Shown here: piece after piece, positions 8,498 through 18,188 of the stretch | Position numbering within the stretch: the stretch's first letter is position 1 | Layout: every line of letters starts with the position of its first letter | Assembly: GCF_006443685.1 (NCBI RefSeq) | Contig: NZ_VFYP01000001.1 | Location: forward strand, 372,001-436,000 | Source of the DNA: Rhizobium glycinendophyticum | Lineage (GTDB): Bacteria; Pseudomonadota; Alphaproteobacteria; Rhizobiales; Rhizobiaceae | DNA: 64,000 bases | Direction: 5' to 3' | The notes under the pieces: model-generated | The model's database searches: none | The model's input: only the letters and a program-made list of their open reading frames with translations | Told to the model about the DNA's origin: nothing | Position numbers and translations under genes: made by a program

Positions 8498-9991
8498 ATG
8501 CATCAGAAATCGAACACCGACCTGTCCGAACGCCTCGACTTCCTGGAAATCGACCAGAAGACGCGGGAAACCTTGGGAGAGCTGCGTCCGACCATCCACG
8601 ATGTCATGGGCCCGGCGCTCGACAAGTTCTACGCCAAGGTCAGCAAGACCGCGAAAATGGCCGCCTTCTTCCGCGATAGCGGCCACATGAACGGCGCCAA
8701 GAAAGCCCAGATCGGCCACTGGGACAAAGTCGCCAACGGCAATTTCGATGAGAGCTATGTGAAAGGCGTCACCGCGGTCGGCAAGGCCCATGCCCGCATC
8801 GGGCTTGAGCCGCGCTGGTATATCGGCGGTTATTCGATGCTGGTCGGCGAACTGCTCGCCGGCGTGCTCGTCAAGCACTGGCCCTTCCCCTTCGGCAAGC
8901 GCCATGCGGAAGCCCTCGCCGACAAGATGAAGGCCCTCGTCAAGGCCGCCATGCTCGACATGGATTACGCGATCTCGGTCTATCTCGACGAGCTGGAAAC
9001 CAAGCGGAAGGCGCTGGAGGAAGAGCGTGCCCGGTTCGAGGCCGATCAGGCGATTGCCATGGAACACCTGCGTCGGGGCCTGGAATCGCTCGCCCGCAGC
9101 GATTTCGAAACCCGTATGACCACCGACCTGCCTGACAATTTCAAGGAAATGGCCGGCTATTATAACGATACGGTCGACAAGCTGAACGTCTCCTTCGCCG
9201 CCATTCGCCGCGCCTCGGAAGAAATCCTTGGTGGCACCGATGCCATCGCCCATGCGTCGAGCGAGTTGGCGAGCCGCACCACCCGCCAGGCCGCCGGCGT
9301 CCAGCAGAGCTCGACAGCCCTCCAGCAACTCTCCGTCAGCGTCAGCCAGACCGCCGCCAATGCCGAGCGCGCCTCGGCTGCCGTGCACGAGACCCAGCAC
9401 CAGGCGAAGACCTCGGGCACGGTTGTCCACCGCGCCGTCACCGCCATGGATGCCATTGAGAAATCCTCCACCGAGATTTCCAAGATCATCGGCGTCATCG
9501 ACGAAATCGCCTTCCAGACCAATCTTCTGGCGCTGAATGCCGGCGTCGAAGCCGCCCGCGCCGGCGATGCCGGCAAGGGTTTCGCTGTCGTCGCGCAAGA
9601 GGTCCGCCAGCTTGCCCAGCGCTCGGCCGATGCCGCCAAGGAAATCAAGCAACTGATCTCGCAGAGTTCCGATCAGGTGAAGCAGGGCGTCGAACTTGTC
9701 ACCGGCACGGGTGAGGTCCTCGGCGACATCATCGCTCGCATCGATGCCATCGACAGCTTCGTCTCGGATATCGCAACCGCCGCCAAGGATCAGGCGACCG
9801 GCCTCAACGAGGTGAACCAGGCGACCCGCAACATGGACCTCCTGACCCATGAAAACAGCGGCATGGTCGAGCAGACATCGGAAGAGACCCGCCGCCTGCG
9901 CGCCGAAGTCGCCGGCCTGGTGGAGCTGATGAGCCACATCCGCACCCGCAGCGACAAGCCAGGCCAGGCGCAGCGCCGCACGGCCGCCTGA
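8498..9991 (+). CDS. Globin-coupled methyl-accepting chemotaxis protein (second of tandem pair)
   Basis: A 497-residue soluble chemoreceptor, paralogous to the preceding gene. The protoglobin domain covers about residues 8-165 with the predicted proximal H98 in [17 protein letters not shown], a block identical to that of its neighbour. A HAMP-like segment (about 190-215) leads to the signalling domain with the conserved hairpin tip [20 protein letters not shown]. No membrane segment and no aromatic CheR-tether tail (ends RRTAA). The 113-base spacer from the first receptor holds a dyad (8461-8474), so it may be expressed separately. Distal-pocket residues differ between the two copies, for example KVPETAAFF against KTAKMAAFF regions, so different affinities are possible. 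Confidence 0.93.
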   Translation: MHQKSNTDLSERLDFLEIDQKTRETLGELRPTIHDVMGPALDKFYAKVSKTAKMAAFFRDSGHMNGAKKAQIGHWDKVANGNFDESYVKGVTAVGKAHARIGLEPRWYIGGYSMLVGELLAGVLVKHWPFPFGKRHAEALADKMKALVKAAMLDMDYAISVYLDELETKRKALEEERARFEADQAIAMEHLRRGLESLARSDFETRMTTDLPDNFKEMAGYYNDTVDKLNVSFAAIRRASEEILGGTDAIAHASSELASRTTRQAAGVQQSSTALQQLSVSVSQTAANAERASAAVHETQHQAKTSGTVVHRAVTAMDAIEKSSTEISKIIGVIDEIAFQTNLLALNAGVEAARAGDAGKGFAVVAQEVRQLAQRSADAAKEIKQLISQSSDQVKQGVELVTGTGEVLGDIIARIDAIDSFVSDIATAAKDQATGLNEVNQATRNMDLLTHENSGMVEQTSEETRRLRAEVAGLVELMSHIRTRSDKPGQAQRRTAA

Positions 9992-10067
9992 CCGGGTGGG
10001 GCGAAACGGGAGGATCTCGGTGCATTTTCCGATTTCCTCCCTTTCGATCTTGCGCTAAGGGAGGCTC

Positions 10068-10580
10068 ATGACCATCAAGCCACTCATAATCCTGCCCGAT
10101 CCGCTGCTGCGCCAGGTGTCTCAACCCGTGGAGCGCGTGGATTCCGAGCTGAACCAGCTTGTCGATGACATGCTCGAGACCATGTACGAGGCGCCCGGCA
10201 TCGGGCTCGCCGCGATCCAGGTCGGCGTGCCGCGCCGTCTGCTCGTCATCGATCTCGCCAAGGAAGGCGAGGAGCCGACACCGCTCGTCTTCATCAATCC
10301 GAAGATCATCCGCTCGTCCGACGAGCGTTCGACCTATGAAGAAGGCTGCCTGTCGATCCCGGATTATTACGCCGAGGTCGAGCGTCCAGCCGCCATCACG
10401 GTCACGTCGCTTGATCGCACCGGCAAGGAAGTGACGACGGAGGCCGATGGCCTGCTCGCCACCTGCCTGCAGCACGAGATCGACCATCTCGACGGCGTGC
10501 TCTTCATCGACCATATCTCTCGCCTGAAGCGCGAGATGGTCATCAAGCGCTTCACCAAGGCTGCCCGTCAGAAGATTTGA
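10068..10580 (+). CDS. def: Peptide deformylase
   Basis: A 170-residue metalloenzyme removing the N-formyl group from nascent proteins. All three family motifs are present: [10 protein letters not shown] (about 44-53), EGCLSIP (about 92-98, metal-binding Cys) and HEIDHLDG (about 138-145, metal-binding His pair and catalytic Glu). Start ATG 10068 follows a GGGAGG-like site. It is first in a def-fmt-truA run on the same strand with a 48-base gap to fmt, the standard pairing of formylation and deformylation enzymes. Confidence 0.97.
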   Translation: MTIKPLIILPDPLLRQVSQPVERVDSELNQLVDDMLETMYEAPGIGLAAIQVGVPRRLLVIDLAKEGEEPTPLVFINPKIIRSSDERSTYEEGCLSIPDYYAEVERPAAITVTSLDRTGKEVTTEADGLLATCLQHEIDHLDGVLFIDHISRLKREMVIKRFTKAARQKI

Positions 10581-10628
10581 TCGAGGCCGGGCTCCAGCGC
10601 GACCTCCATTCTTGAAGGCGATACCGAC

Positions 10629-11573
10629 ATGGCACTGCGCATCATTTTCATGGGGACGCCGGCCTTCTCCGTCGCCACCCTCAGGGCGCTTCACGCCGCC
10701 GGCCATCAGATCGTCGCCGCCTATTCGCAGCCGCCCCGCCCGGGCGGCCGCCGTGGCCTCGATCTGCAGAAATCACCGGTGCATCAGGCCGCCGAAGAGC
10801 TCGGCATCGAGGTTCGCCACCCGCTGAATTTCCGCGATCCCGCCGACCGCGAAGCCTTCGCAGCGCTGGATGCCGATGTCGCCGTTGTCGTCGCCTATGG
10901 CCTGCTCCTGCCCCAGGCGATCCTGGATGGTACACGGCTCGGCTGCTACAACGGTCACGCCTCGCTCCTGCCGCGCTGGCGCGGTGCCGCCCCCATCCAG
11001 CGGGCGATCATGGCCGGCGATGCCGAGACCGGCATGATGGTGATGAAAATGGACAAGGGCCTCGACACCGGCCCCGTCGCGCTCACCCGCAAGATTACGA
11101 TTGCTCCCGACATGACCGGCGGTGAGCTTCATGATGCCTTGAGCGTCGTCGGCGCCGAGGCCATGGTCGAGGCCATGGCGCTCCTCGAAAAGGGTACGCT
11201 CGAAACCGTCGCCCAGCCGGAAGAGGGCGTGCTCTATGCCGCCAAGATCGACAAGGCCGAAACACGGGTCGATTTCTCCCGCCCAGCACGCGAGGTCCAC
11301 GATCATATCCGGGGTCTGGCACCTTTCCCGGGCGCTTGGACCGAGATCGAGGTCGGCGGCAAGCCGGAACGCGTCAAGCTGCTCGCCTCGCATCTGGCAA
11401 AAGCAGACGGCCATCTCGGCGCCCCCGGCACCATCCTCGACGATGTCATGACAGTCGCCTGCGGGACGGGCGCCGTCAGCCTCGTGCGTCTTCAGAAGGC
11501 CGGCGGAAAGCCGCTAGGCGCCAGTGATTTCCTGCGCGGCACGCCGCTCCCCAAGGGCACGGTGATCGCCTGA
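10629..11573 (+). CDS. fmt: Methionyl-tRNA formyltransferase
   Basis: A 314-residue enzyme transferring a formyl group from 10-formyl-THF to initiator Met-tRNA. The N-terminal Rossmann domain starts [16 protein letters not shown] and includes the active-site region [22 protein letters not shown] (broken as [19 protein letters not shown]) with the catalytic Asn-His; the C-terminal OB-like domain follows from about residue 205. Length matches the family. Its TGA overlaps the truA ATG by one base, implying translational coupling. Confidence 0.97.
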   Translation: MALRIIFMGTPAFSVATLRALHAAGHQIVAAYSQPPRPGGRRGLDLQKSPVHQAAEELGIEVRHPLNFRDPADREAFAALDADVAVVVAYGLLLPQAILDGTRLGCYNGHASLLPRWRGAAPIQRAIMAGDAETGMMVMKMDKGLDTGPVALTRKITIAPDMTGGELHDALSVVGAEAMVEAMALLEKGTLETVAQPEEGVLYAAKIDKAETRVDFSRPAREVHDHIRGLAPFPGAWTEIEVGGKPERVKLLASHLAKADGHLGAPGTILDDVMTVACGTGAVSLVRLQKAGGKPLGASDFLRGTPLPKGTVIA

Positions 11574-12343
11574 TGCCTCGCTTCCGCATGATCGTGGAGT
11601 ATGATGGCACCGCCTATGTCGGCTGGCAGCGCCAGGACAATGGCCATTCCGTGCAGTCGGCCCTCGAGACTGCGATCCTGTCTTTGTCCGGCGAAACCGT
11701 CGTCATCAGAGGCGCCGGGCGCACCGATTCCGGTGTGCATGCCATGGGTCAGGTCATCCATGCCGATCTCTCCCGCGCCTGGGTGCCCTACAAGCTGCGC
11801 AATGCTTTGAACGCCCATCTGGCCCAGGCCGGCGAGCAGGTCTCGATCATCGACGTCCAGGCCGCGCCCGACGATTTCGACGCGCGCTTTTCGGCGCTCC
11901 GCCGTCACTATCTCTACCGCATCATCAACCGGCCGGCCCGCTTGGCGCTGGAGGCAAACCGCGCCTGGTGGGTGCCGAAGTCGCTCGATCACGAGGCCAT
12001 GCACGCGGCCGCCCAGCAGCTCGTCGGCCACCACGACTTCACCACCTTCCGCTCTGCCCATTGCCAGGCGGCAAGCCCCGTCCGCACGCTCGACCGTCTG
12101 GATGTCACCCGTCGTGGTGACCTCATCGAGATCCGCGCCAGCGCCCAGAGCTTCCTGCACAACCAGATCCGTTCCTTTGCCGGAACGCTGAAACTGGCCG
12201 GCGAGGGCAAGATGACGCCTGCAGATGTGCGCGCGGCCCTCGAAGCCCGCGACCGCGCCGCCTGCGGCCCGGTGGCGCCGCCGGAAGGGCTTTATTTCAT
12301 GCGGGTGGATTATCTTGGCGACGAGCCGCAGCCGGATATCTGA
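11573..12343 (+). CDS. truA: tRNA pseudouridine(38-40) synthase TruA
   Basis: A 256-residue enzyme isomerising uridines 38-40 in tRNA anticodon stems. The catalytic aspartate is in [14 protein letters not shown] (about residues 45-58); other conserved pieces are [12 protein letters not shown] at the N terminus, [15 protein letters not shown] in the middle and [13 protein letters not shown] late. Starts within the fmt stop codon (TGATG). Converges with the membrane-protein gene at 12405; the 61-base spacer shows no clear terminator. Confidence 0.97.
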   Translation: MPRFRMIVEYDGTAYVGWQRQDNGHSVQSALETAILSLSGETVVIRGAGRTDSGVHAMGQVIHADLSRAWVPYKLRNALNAHLAQAGEQVSIIDVQAAPDDFDARFSALRRHYLYRIINRPARLALEANRAWWVPKSLDHEAMHAAAQQLVGHHDFTTFRSAHCQAASPVRTLDRLDVTRRGDLIEIRASAQSFLHNQIRSFAGTLKLAGEGKMTPADVRAALEARDRAACGPVAPPEGLYFMRVDYLGDEPQPDI

Positions 12344-12404
12344 AGAAGTTTTCGCAAGAGTTCGACTCGGTCTCGCAGTCCGGTACCGCGTCAGAACCTG
12401 CGTC

Positions 12405-13001
12405 TCAGCCCGGATAAACGCCGAGATAGCGTTCCAGCAGTTCCGCAAGGATCATCGACGGCACCAGCACCACCATCACGATGGTGGAAATGGTCAGCAG
12501 GTGATCCCCGACGATCATCCGCACGATCCGGAAGAGGATCGCGATCAGCGTCACCATCAGCAGGAACCACAAAAGCGCCACCAGACCGCTGAGGCTGGGC
12601 AGCAGCATCATGATCAGCACCAGCACGCCATAGGCATAGGAGGCGGGCAGCGCCAGCCAGTTGGTCACCACCACGAGGGAGGCGAATTTCTCCCCCAGGC
12701 CCACCATCCAGCACAGTACGCCGAGCAGGATCACCGGCACCAGCCAGTTTGCTGCTTCGACAAGCGTCAGGCGAAAGAAGAACAGAAGCCCTGCCTTGGT
12801 CCCGGCGGCCTGACCTTCAAGAAACAGCACGCGCCACCAGGCAAATGACAAGAGGATAGCCGGCAGCGACCAGGCGATCGACCAGAAGGAGCGCGCAGCG
12901 CCCCGATCGCTGAAATCCAGATGGGTGAAGCCGGCTGGATCCTGCCGCAGCAGAAGCCACAAGCCTTTCAGGTAGATCTCAATTTCCTTAAGCGTCGGCA
13001 T
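12405..13001 (-). CDS. Integral membrane protein of unknown function overlapping dapE
   Basis: A 198-residue protein with about five hydrophobic helices (WSIAWSLPAILLSFAWW, AANWLVPVILLGVLCWMVGL, FASLVVVTNWLALPASYAYG, LSGLVALLWFLLMVTLIAILF, TISTIVMVVLVPSMILAEL). The pattern resembles YIP1-like or similar polytopic proteins but I do not recognise a named family. ATG at 13001 overlaps the last 14 bases of dapE on the same strand; a TTG at 13007 is an alternative start. The overlap indicates translation coupled to dapE, yet nothing links it to lysine synthesis. It would be the last gene of the dapE transcript. Confidence 0.8.
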   Translation of the reverse strand: MPTLKEIEIYLKGLWLLLRQDPAGFTHLDFSDRGAARSFWSIAWSLPAILLSFAWWRVLFLEGQAAGTKAGLLFFFRLTLVEAANWLVPVILLGVLCWMVGLGEKFASLVVVTNWLALPASYAYGVLVLIMMLLPSLSGLVALLWFLLMVTLIAILFRIVRMIVGDHLLTISTIVMVVLVPSMILAELLERYLGVYPG

Positions 13002-14181
13002 GGGCAAACCACTGCTCGATAAAGGTCTGGTAGATCACCGTCAGCGTTTCCAGGTCGGCAACGGACACCCGCTCATCGACCATATGCATGGTCTGCCCCA
13101 CCAGACCGAACTCTACCACCGGGCAATAATCTTTGATGAAGCGCGCATCCGACGTGCCGCCGGTCGTCGACAGTTTTGGCGTCCGGCCCGTTACTGTCTC
13201 GATGGCACCGGACAGCGACGAGATCAGGCTGTTGCTCCGCGTCAGGAACACATGGCTCGGCCGCTCCGACCACACCATCTCATAGGCGATCGCCGCGCGA
13301 CCCGGTCGAAGCTCGGGGTCGACGGCAGCGGCATTGAGCCGCCGCAGGATCTCCGCCTTGACGCTGTCCGCATCCCAATGGTCGTTGAAGCGGATGTTGA
13401 ACTTGAAGCGGGCCGTCGCCGGAATCACGTTCGTCGCAGCATTGCCGACATCGATCGAGGTGACTTCGAGGTTCGACGGCTGGAAGTTTTCCGTGCCCTC
13501 GTCGAAGGCTGGGAACATCAGGCTTTTTGCCAGCGACAGCGCACCGCGCACCGGGCTGTCTGCGAGATGTGGATAGGCCGCATGGCCCTGAACGCCGCGC
13601 ACCGTGACCGTGCCGGAAACCGAGCCACGCCGACCGATCTTGATCATGTCGCCCAACGTATCCGGATTGGTCGGTTCGCCCACCAGGCAGGCATCCCAGC
13701 GCTCGCCGCGCGCGGCCGCCCATTCGAGCAGCTTGACCGTACCGTTCACCGCCGGGCCCTCTTCGTCGCCGGTGATCAGCAGCGACACCGAGCCCCTCGG
13801 CACCTTCCCGGCCTCCACCAGCCGCGCATAGGCCGCGATGAAGCAGGCAATGCCGCCCTTCATGTCGACGGCGCCCCGGCCGAACAGCATGCCGTCTCGG
13901 ACTTCGCCGGAAAACGGCCCGGCCGACCAGTCGGCTTCGTCGCCCACCGGCACCACGTCGCTGTGCCCGGCAAACATCAGATGTGGGCCATCGGTGCCGG
14001 CGCGGGCATAGAGGTTCTCGATGTCGGGGGTATCTACGTCCCGCTCCACCATCCGGTCGACGGCAAAGCCCAGCGGCTTCAACAGGTCTTCCAACACAGT
14101 GAGCGCTCCGCCTTCGGCCGGCGTGACGGAGGGGCAGCGGATCAGGGCTTGAAGAACTTCGACGGGGCTGCTGGCGTTCAT
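12988..14181 (-). CDS. dapE: Succinyl-diaminopimelate desuccinylase
   Basis: A 397-residue di-zinc M20-family hydrolase producing LL-2,6-diaminopimelate in the succinylase branch of lysine and peptidoglycan precursor synthesis. Visible motifs: LMFAGHSDVVPVGD with the first metal His-Asp, GRGAVDMKGGIACF bridging Asp, LLITGDEEGPAVNGT with catalytic Glu, and STTGGTSDARF near the end. I chose ATG 14181 (MNASSPVEVLQAL) over an upstream frame extension because it matches the usual length of about 375-400 residues. It follows dapD on the same strand, separated by 157 bases that hold a stem-loop, and overlaps a downstream membrane-protein gene. Confidence 0.96.
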   Translation of the reverse strand: MNASSPVEVLQALIRCPSVTPAEGGALTVLEDLLKPLGFAVDRMVERDVDTPDIENLYARAGTDGPHLMFAGHSDVVPVGDEADWSAGPFSGEVRDGMLFGRGAVDMKGGIACFIAAYARLVEAGKVPRGSVSLLITGDEEGPAVNGTVKLLEWAAARGERWDACLVGEPTNPDTLGDMIKIGRRGSVSGTVTVRGVQGHAAYPHLADSPVRGALSLAKSLMFPAFDEGTENFQPSNLEVTSIDVGNAATNVIPATARFKFNIRFNDHWDADSVKAEILRRLNAAAVDPELRPGRAAIAYEMVWSERPSHVFLTRSNSLISSLSGAIETVTGRTPKLSTTGGTSDARFIKDYCPVVEFGLVGQTMHMVDERVSVADLETLTVIYQTFIEQWFAHADA

Positions 14182-14300
14182 GTCGGTCAATCTGGGCTGG
14201 GCATCGGTGATCAATTCGTCCGTGTCGAGACTTAGCCCAAGGGCAGGGCGGTGTCATCTCGCATGCCGCGGCCGAAATGTCGCGCAGCCGGACCGATGGG

Positions 14301-14326
14301 GAAGGGCGCCGGTCGGAACCGGCGCC
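14301..14326 (-). other. Strong stem-loop downstream of dapD
   Basis: A perfect 11-base-pair GC-rich stem (14301-14311 with 14316-14326) around a four-base loop, 13 bases after the dapD stop. It lacks a U tract on the minus strand, so it may attenuate or protect mRNA between dapD and dapE instead of acting as a full intrinsic terminator. Confidence 0.6.
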
Positions 14327-14338
14327 CTCGTCATATTA

Positions 14339-15196
14339 TTAGTCGCGCAGCAATTCGTTGATGCCGGTCTTCGAGCGGGTCTGCGCATCGACGCGCTTGA
14401 CGATCACGGCGCAGTAGAGATGCGGAGCCGCAACGCCGTTCGGCATCACCTTGTCGCTGCCCATCGAACCGGCGACGACGACGGAATAGGGCGGCACTTC
14501 GCCATAGGTCACTTCGCCGGTGGCGCGGTCGACGATCTTGGTCGACTTGCCGATGAACACGCCCATGCCGAGCACCGAGCCTTCGCGCACGATGCAGCCT
14601 TCGACGACTTCCGAACGCGCGCCGATGAAGCAGTTGTCCTCGATGATCGTCGGGCCGGCCTGCATCGGCTCCAGCACGCCGCCGATGCCCACACCGCCTG
14701 AGAGATGCACGTGCTTGCCGATCTGGGCGCAGGAACCGACGGTCGCCCAGGTATCGACCATGGTGCCTTCGCCGACATAGGCGCCGAGATTGACGAAAGA
14801 GGGCATCAGGATGGCGTTCGGCGCGATATAGGCCGAGCGGCGCACGACGGCATTCGGCACGGCGCGGAAGCCGGCGGCGCGGAACTGGTTCTCGCCCCAG
14901 CCTTCGAACTTCGACGGCACCTTGTCCCACCAGGTCGAGGAACCCGGACCACCCTTCACGACTTCCATGTCATTGAGGCGGAACGAGAGGAGCACGGCCT
15001 TTTTCAGCCACTGATGCACGGTCCAGGTGCCGTCTTCGCCGCGGGTCGCAACGCGCGCCTTGCCGCTGTCGAGCAGGTCGAGCGCGGTCTCGACGGCATC
15101 GCGGATCTCGCCTTTGGTGGCGGTCGAAACCGTATCGCGGTTCTCGAAAGCCGCTTCGATGACGTGTTCGAGCTGGGTGAGATCGGAGGCGCTCAT
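14339..15196 (-). CDS. dapD: Tetrahydrodipicolinate N-succinyltransferase
   Basis: A 285-residue left-handed beta-helix acyltransferase adding succinate to tetrahydrodipicolinate, the step two before DapE. The N-terminal helical region (residues 1-95) precedes hexapeptide repeats such as [41 protein letters not shown] and [20 protein letters not shown] (each a run of three-sided coils). Length is standard. The ATG at 15196 is divergent from the LOG-family gene. With dapE it shows the succinylase route to meso-diaminopimelate. Confidence 0.97.
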   Translation of the reverse strand: MSASDLTQLEHVIEAAFENRDTVSTATKGEIRDAVETALDLLDSGKARVATRGEDGTWTVHQWLKKAVLLSFRLNDMEVVKGGPGSSTWWDKVPSKFEGWGENQFRAAGFRAVPNAVVRRSAYIAPNAILMPSFVNLGAYVGEGTMVDTWATVGSCAQIGKHVHLSGGVGIGGVLEPMQAGPTIIEDNCFIGARSEVVEGCIVREGSVLGMGVFIGKSTKIVDRATGEVTYGEVPPYSVVVAGSMGSDKVMPNGVAAPHLYCAVIVKRVDAQTRSKTGINELLRD

Positions 15197-15336
15197 CTGA
15201 ATTCCTTAAACTTCGTTGTCTAACCTTGGGGATGGAAGCGATCAGGGTCTGATCGAAAATTCGCGCAAAGCTCTAGCGCATAAGTCGCTGCATGAAAACA
15301 GCGTCTGGCGGCCTTGCGCGTCGGAAAGGAAGAAGC

Positions 15337-16215
15337 ATGGCGAGACTGAAAAACGGCAAGCATCGGCGCAAGGACGGCTCCTGGGATCCGCTGAAGGATT
15401 CATCCACCGATCGCCAGACCGCGAAGGTCATCCCGCGCACGCCGCAATCCGCCTCGTCCTCCTACACGCTCGCCTATGTCGACGAGGAATTCCTCTGCCG
15501 CGAGGAACTGCGCCCGGTGCGCCTGCAGCTGGAATTGCTCAAAACCGAGATGATCCTCACCGAGCGCAACATCAAGTCGACCGTGGTGATGTTCGGCGGT
15601 GCGCGCATCCCCGCCCCCGGTCAGGCTGCCTGGGCGGCGAAGAACGACATGCAGAAGAAAAACCTGGAGAACGCTTCGATCTATTACGACCAGGCCCGCC
15701 GCTTCGCCCAGCTCTGCTCCAACCAGTCCAAGGCCAGCGACTACCACGAATATGTCGTGGTGACCGGCGGCGGCCCGGGCGTCATGGAAGCGGGCAATCG
15801 TGGTGCCGCCGATGTCGGTGCGCCCTCGATCGGCCTCAACATCGTGCTGCCGCACGAGCAGGCGCCGAACCCTTACGTCACGCCGGAGCTCAGCTTCAAT
15901 TTCCACTATTTCGCCATCCGCAAGATGCATTTCCTGATGCGCGCCAAGGCGATCACCATCTTCCCCGGCGGCTTCGGCACGCTGGACGAGTTCTTTGAAG
16001 CCGTGACGCTGATCCAGACCAAGCGTATGGCGCCGATCCCGCTGATCCTCTTCTCGAAAGCCTTCTGGCACGACATCATCAACTTCGAGGCACTCGCCAC
16101 CTTCGGCACGATCGCCCCGGAAGATCTGGACCTGCTGCACTTCGCCGAAACGGCGGAGGAAGCCTGGCAGATCATCGCCGATTTCTACGACCTCGACGCA
16201 GAAGCGGCCCCGTAA
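15337..16215 (+). CDS. LOG-family protein (TIGR00730-like)
   Basis: A 292-residue member of the LOG / 'lysine decarboxylase-like' Rossmann family, whose studied members are cytokinin-activating phosphoribohydrolases or nucleotide 5'-monophosphate hydrolases. The signature pieces are GGGPGVMEAGNRGA (about residues 148-161) and PGGFGTLDEFFE (about 210-221). It has an N-terminal extension of some 85 charged residues (RLKNGKHRRKDGSWDPL) as in the longer proteobacterial subgroup. I chose ATG 15337 because GGAAGAAG lies just upstream; an in-frame ATG at 15292 is less well supported. The stop codon sits in the loop of a GC hairpin (16204-16223). Old annotation as lysine decarboxylase should not be used. 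Confidence 0.88.
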   Translation: MARLKNGKHRRKDGSWDPLKDSSTDRQTAKVIPRTPQSASSSYTLAYVDEEFLCREELRPVRLQLELLKTEMILTERNIKSTVVMFGGARIPAPGQAAWAAKNDMQKKNLENASIYYDQARRFAQLCSNQSKASDYHEYVVVTGGGPGVMEAGNRGAADVGAPSIGLNIVLPHEQAPNPYVTPELSFNFHYFAIRKMHFLMRAKAITIFPGGFGTLDEFFEAVTLIQTKRMAPIPLILFSKAFWHDIINFEALATFGTIAPEDLDLLHFAETAEEAWQIIADFYDLDAEAAP

Positions 16216-16223
16216 GGGGCCGC
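16204..16223. other. Hairpin enclosing the LOG-gene stop codon
   Basis: GCGGCCCC (16204-16211) pairs with GGGGCCGC (16216-16223); the GTAA loop contains the TAA stop. No U tract follows. It lies in the 38-base gap between convergent genes and may act as a transcript end or be fortuitous. Confidence 0.45.
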
Positions 16224-16253
16224 CGCAGTCTCGTTTGAACCTGTCCGTCGCGA

Positions 16254-17030
16254 TCAGCGGAAGAAGATTGGCCGCTTCGGCAGGTCGTCGACGCTGATGA
16301 CGCCATCCTTGTTGCGGTCCATGCGCTCGAACATCCGCTCGCCCATGGCGGTTGCTTCGGCCTTGCTGATCTGTCCGTTTTCGTCCTTGTCAGCCACCCG
16401 CATCATCCGGGCTGGACCACCCATGCCATCAGGTCCTCGATCACCGCGACCTTCGCCGCGCTCGGCCCGCTCATTGTGCCAGCTATGACGCTTGCCGTCG
16501 CGACCCTTGCCGTCATGGTGCTTGCCCGGGCCGGGTCCGCCCATGGCATCCATGTCCTGCGGGCCGCCCATGTCTTCGGCCTCGGCCATATCCTGCGGAC
16601 CGTTGCCGGGGCCGGGGCCGCCGTCAGCAGTTTCGTCATCCGGTGCGCCACCTGGCGGCGGCGGTGGCGGCGCGGCAGCCTCGTCGCCGGGAACCGGCTT
16701 GCCGTCAGCCTTCATCTCGGCACGGGCTTTCTGCATCTCGGCCCGCATCGCCTCGCGATGCTTGCGCATCTCGCCCGGGGTGATCGAGCCGTCGTTGTCG
16801 GCATCGATCTGCGTGAACAGGGCTTCGCTCGCAGCCGTCGCTTCGGCCTTTTCGATCTTGCCGTCCTTGTTCGTATCGAACTGCTGCAGCATGCGGACGA
16901 ACATGACTTCCGGGCCGCCGCGGGGCGGGCCGCGCCGGTCGCCGCGATCCTGGGCAAAGGCGCCGCCAGCTGCGGTGCCGATCAAAAGAGACGCCGCAAG
17001 GGTCGCCAGGGTGATGGTCTTGCCGTTCAT
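16254..17030 (-). CDS. Secreted EF-hand calcium-binding protein
   Basis: A 258-residue protein with a signal peptide (MNGKTITLATLAASLLIGTAAGGAFA split by a likely cut after AFA, about residue 25) and two pairs of EF-hand loops: DTNKDGKIEKAE and DADNDGSITPGE in the first half, DKDENGQISKAE and DRNKDGVISVDD at the end. Between them is a Pro/Gly/Asp/Met-rich linker (PPPPPPGG, GGPGPGNGPQDM) likely disordered. Start ATG 17030 has AAAGGA upstream. It should bind calcium in the periplasm or outside; the partner is unknown. Linker composition is unlike its neighbours. Confidence 0.88.
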   Translation of the reverse strand: MNGKTITLATLAASLLIGTAAGGAFAQDRGDRRGPPRGGPEVMFVRMLQQFDTNKDGKIEKAEATAASEALFTQIDADNDGSITPGEMRKHREAMRAEMQKARAEMKADGKPVPGDEAAAPPPPPPGGAPDDETADGGPGPGNGPQDMAEAEDMGGPQDMDAMGGPGPGKHHDGKGRDGKRHSWHNERAERGEGRGDRGPDGMGGPARMMRVADKDENGQISKAEATAMGERMFERMDRNKDGVISVDDLPKRPIFFR

Positions 17031-17142
17031 CTGTGGTCCTTTCAATGATTCTGTCGATGAAAGGAATGTAGGGTCTGCGGCAGCTTGAGCCTACTTAACG
17101 ATCGGTAAGGCGCATGAAACTTTGGTAAGCTTGGCCCTAAGC

Positions 17143-17862
17143 TTAGGCCTGATCACCGAGCACGTGTCCGAGGAAGCCGCTGAGATCGTCGGTGATGAAG
17201 TCGACGCTGTCGCCGTCGATATGCTCCACCCGCTCCCAGGTTTCGAGCAGCGCCGTCTCCAGATTGCGCGGGACCAGGAGCACCGTCTTCATGCCCAGTG
17301 CCTTCGGCACTTCGAGATTGCGCGGCAGGTCCTCGAACATCGCCGCCTTTTTCGTGTCGATCCGGTTCAGGCTTGCGAACTTGTCGTACGTCGACCCCGC
17401 CGGCTTCGGCACGTAATCGGCCGCGACGATGTCGAAGATGTCGTCGAAGTGGTCGAGGATGCCGAGCGCGCGAGCCGCATCCTGAGCATGGGCAACCGTG
17501 CCATTGGTGAAGATGAACTTGCGGCCCGGCAGCCGCTTGATCGCTGCACCCAGCGCTTCGTCGGGCAGCAGGGCCGAATAATCGATCGCATGGGCTCTTT
17601 CGAGAAAGGCGTTGGGGTCGACCTTGTGATGCAGCATCAGACCGGCCAGCGTCGTGCCGTGCTCATGGTAATAGCGCTTCTGCAGCACCTTCGCCTCGAC
17701 CGGATCGACCTGCAACAGTTCCGCCACGAAGGCGGTCATGTTGGTGTCGATCTGCGCGAAGAGATTGATGTGATGCGGGTAGAGCGTGTTGTCGAGGTCG
17801 AAGACCCAGTCACGCACATGGGCGAAATCGTCGGGCGAGGGGAGCTTTGCGGGTTTGGTCAT
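17143..17862 (-). CDS. HAD-family pyrimidine 5'-nucleotidase-like phosphatase
   Basis: A 239-residue HAD superfamily hydrolase of the pyrimidine 5'-nucleotidase (TIGR01993) type. Motif I is VFDLDNTLYPH with both catalytic Asp (about residues 20-30), motif II is KFIFTNGTVAHA (Thr/Asn), motif III is the Lys in VPKPAGSTYDKF, and motif IV is AAMFEDLPRNLEVPK with the terminal Asp. This would dephosphorylate nucleoside monophosphates or related small phosphates in the cytoplasm; actual substrate is unproven. Start ATG 17862. It follows the EF-hand gene's upstream region on the same strand, no obvious operon. Confidence 0.9.
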   Translation of the reverse strand: MTKPAKLPSPDDFAHVRDWVFDLDNTLYPHHINLFAQIDTNMTAFVAELLQVDPVEAKVLQKRYYHEHGTTLAGLMLHHKVDPNAFLERAHAIDYSALLPDEALGAAIKRLPGRKFIFTNGTVAHAQDAARALGILDHFDDIFDIVAADYVPKPAGSTYDKFASLNRIDTKKAAMFEDLPRNLEVPKALGMKTVLLVPRNLETALLETWERVEHIDGDSVDFITDDLSGFLGHVLGDQA

Positions 17863-18188
17863 CGGGTCCTTATGGCAGATGCCTCAGAGGATGCAACAGG
17901 TGGCAAACGCCCTGTCGCGCGGTCGATAGGTCCGGTGGAAATAGGATTGGTTGCCGCTTCGGGAAGTGCTATCAGAGGCGCATGGCCAGAATGATGTTGA
18001 TCCGTACCGGCAAGGCGAGTGTGATCCTCCAGGATCACAAGCGGCTGCCATGCCGTTTCCATCCGCTGGCCGCCGGCACGATCCGCCTGCGCGTCTGCTG
18101 ATCGAGGGCCATCAGGGCCATCTTTCACCGCATCTCCCGTCCTTTCGCCGCGTCTTCGACGTTGGTTTGTCATTCCGGATCGATCCCC
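17863..18188. other. Divergent intergenic region with a dyad
   Basis: About 326 bases between the HAD phosphatase and the DMT transporter. It contains a perfect eight-base dyad, GTGATCCT (18021-18028) and AGGATCAC (18031-18038). A 39-codon frame at 17982-18101 crosses it but has no recognisable product, so I do not call a gene. Otherwise nothing specific is seen. Confidence 0.5.

Noticed and set aside
15337..16215. Lysine decarboxylase because of position next to dapD and dapE
   Set aside because: The GGGPGVMEA and PGGFGTLDE motifs define the LOG family; the decarboxylase name is a historical misannotation.
17982..18101. A 39-codon frame upstream of the DMT transporter
   Set aside because: No family, no Shine-Dalgarno site, and it crosses a perfect dyad; too little to call a gene.
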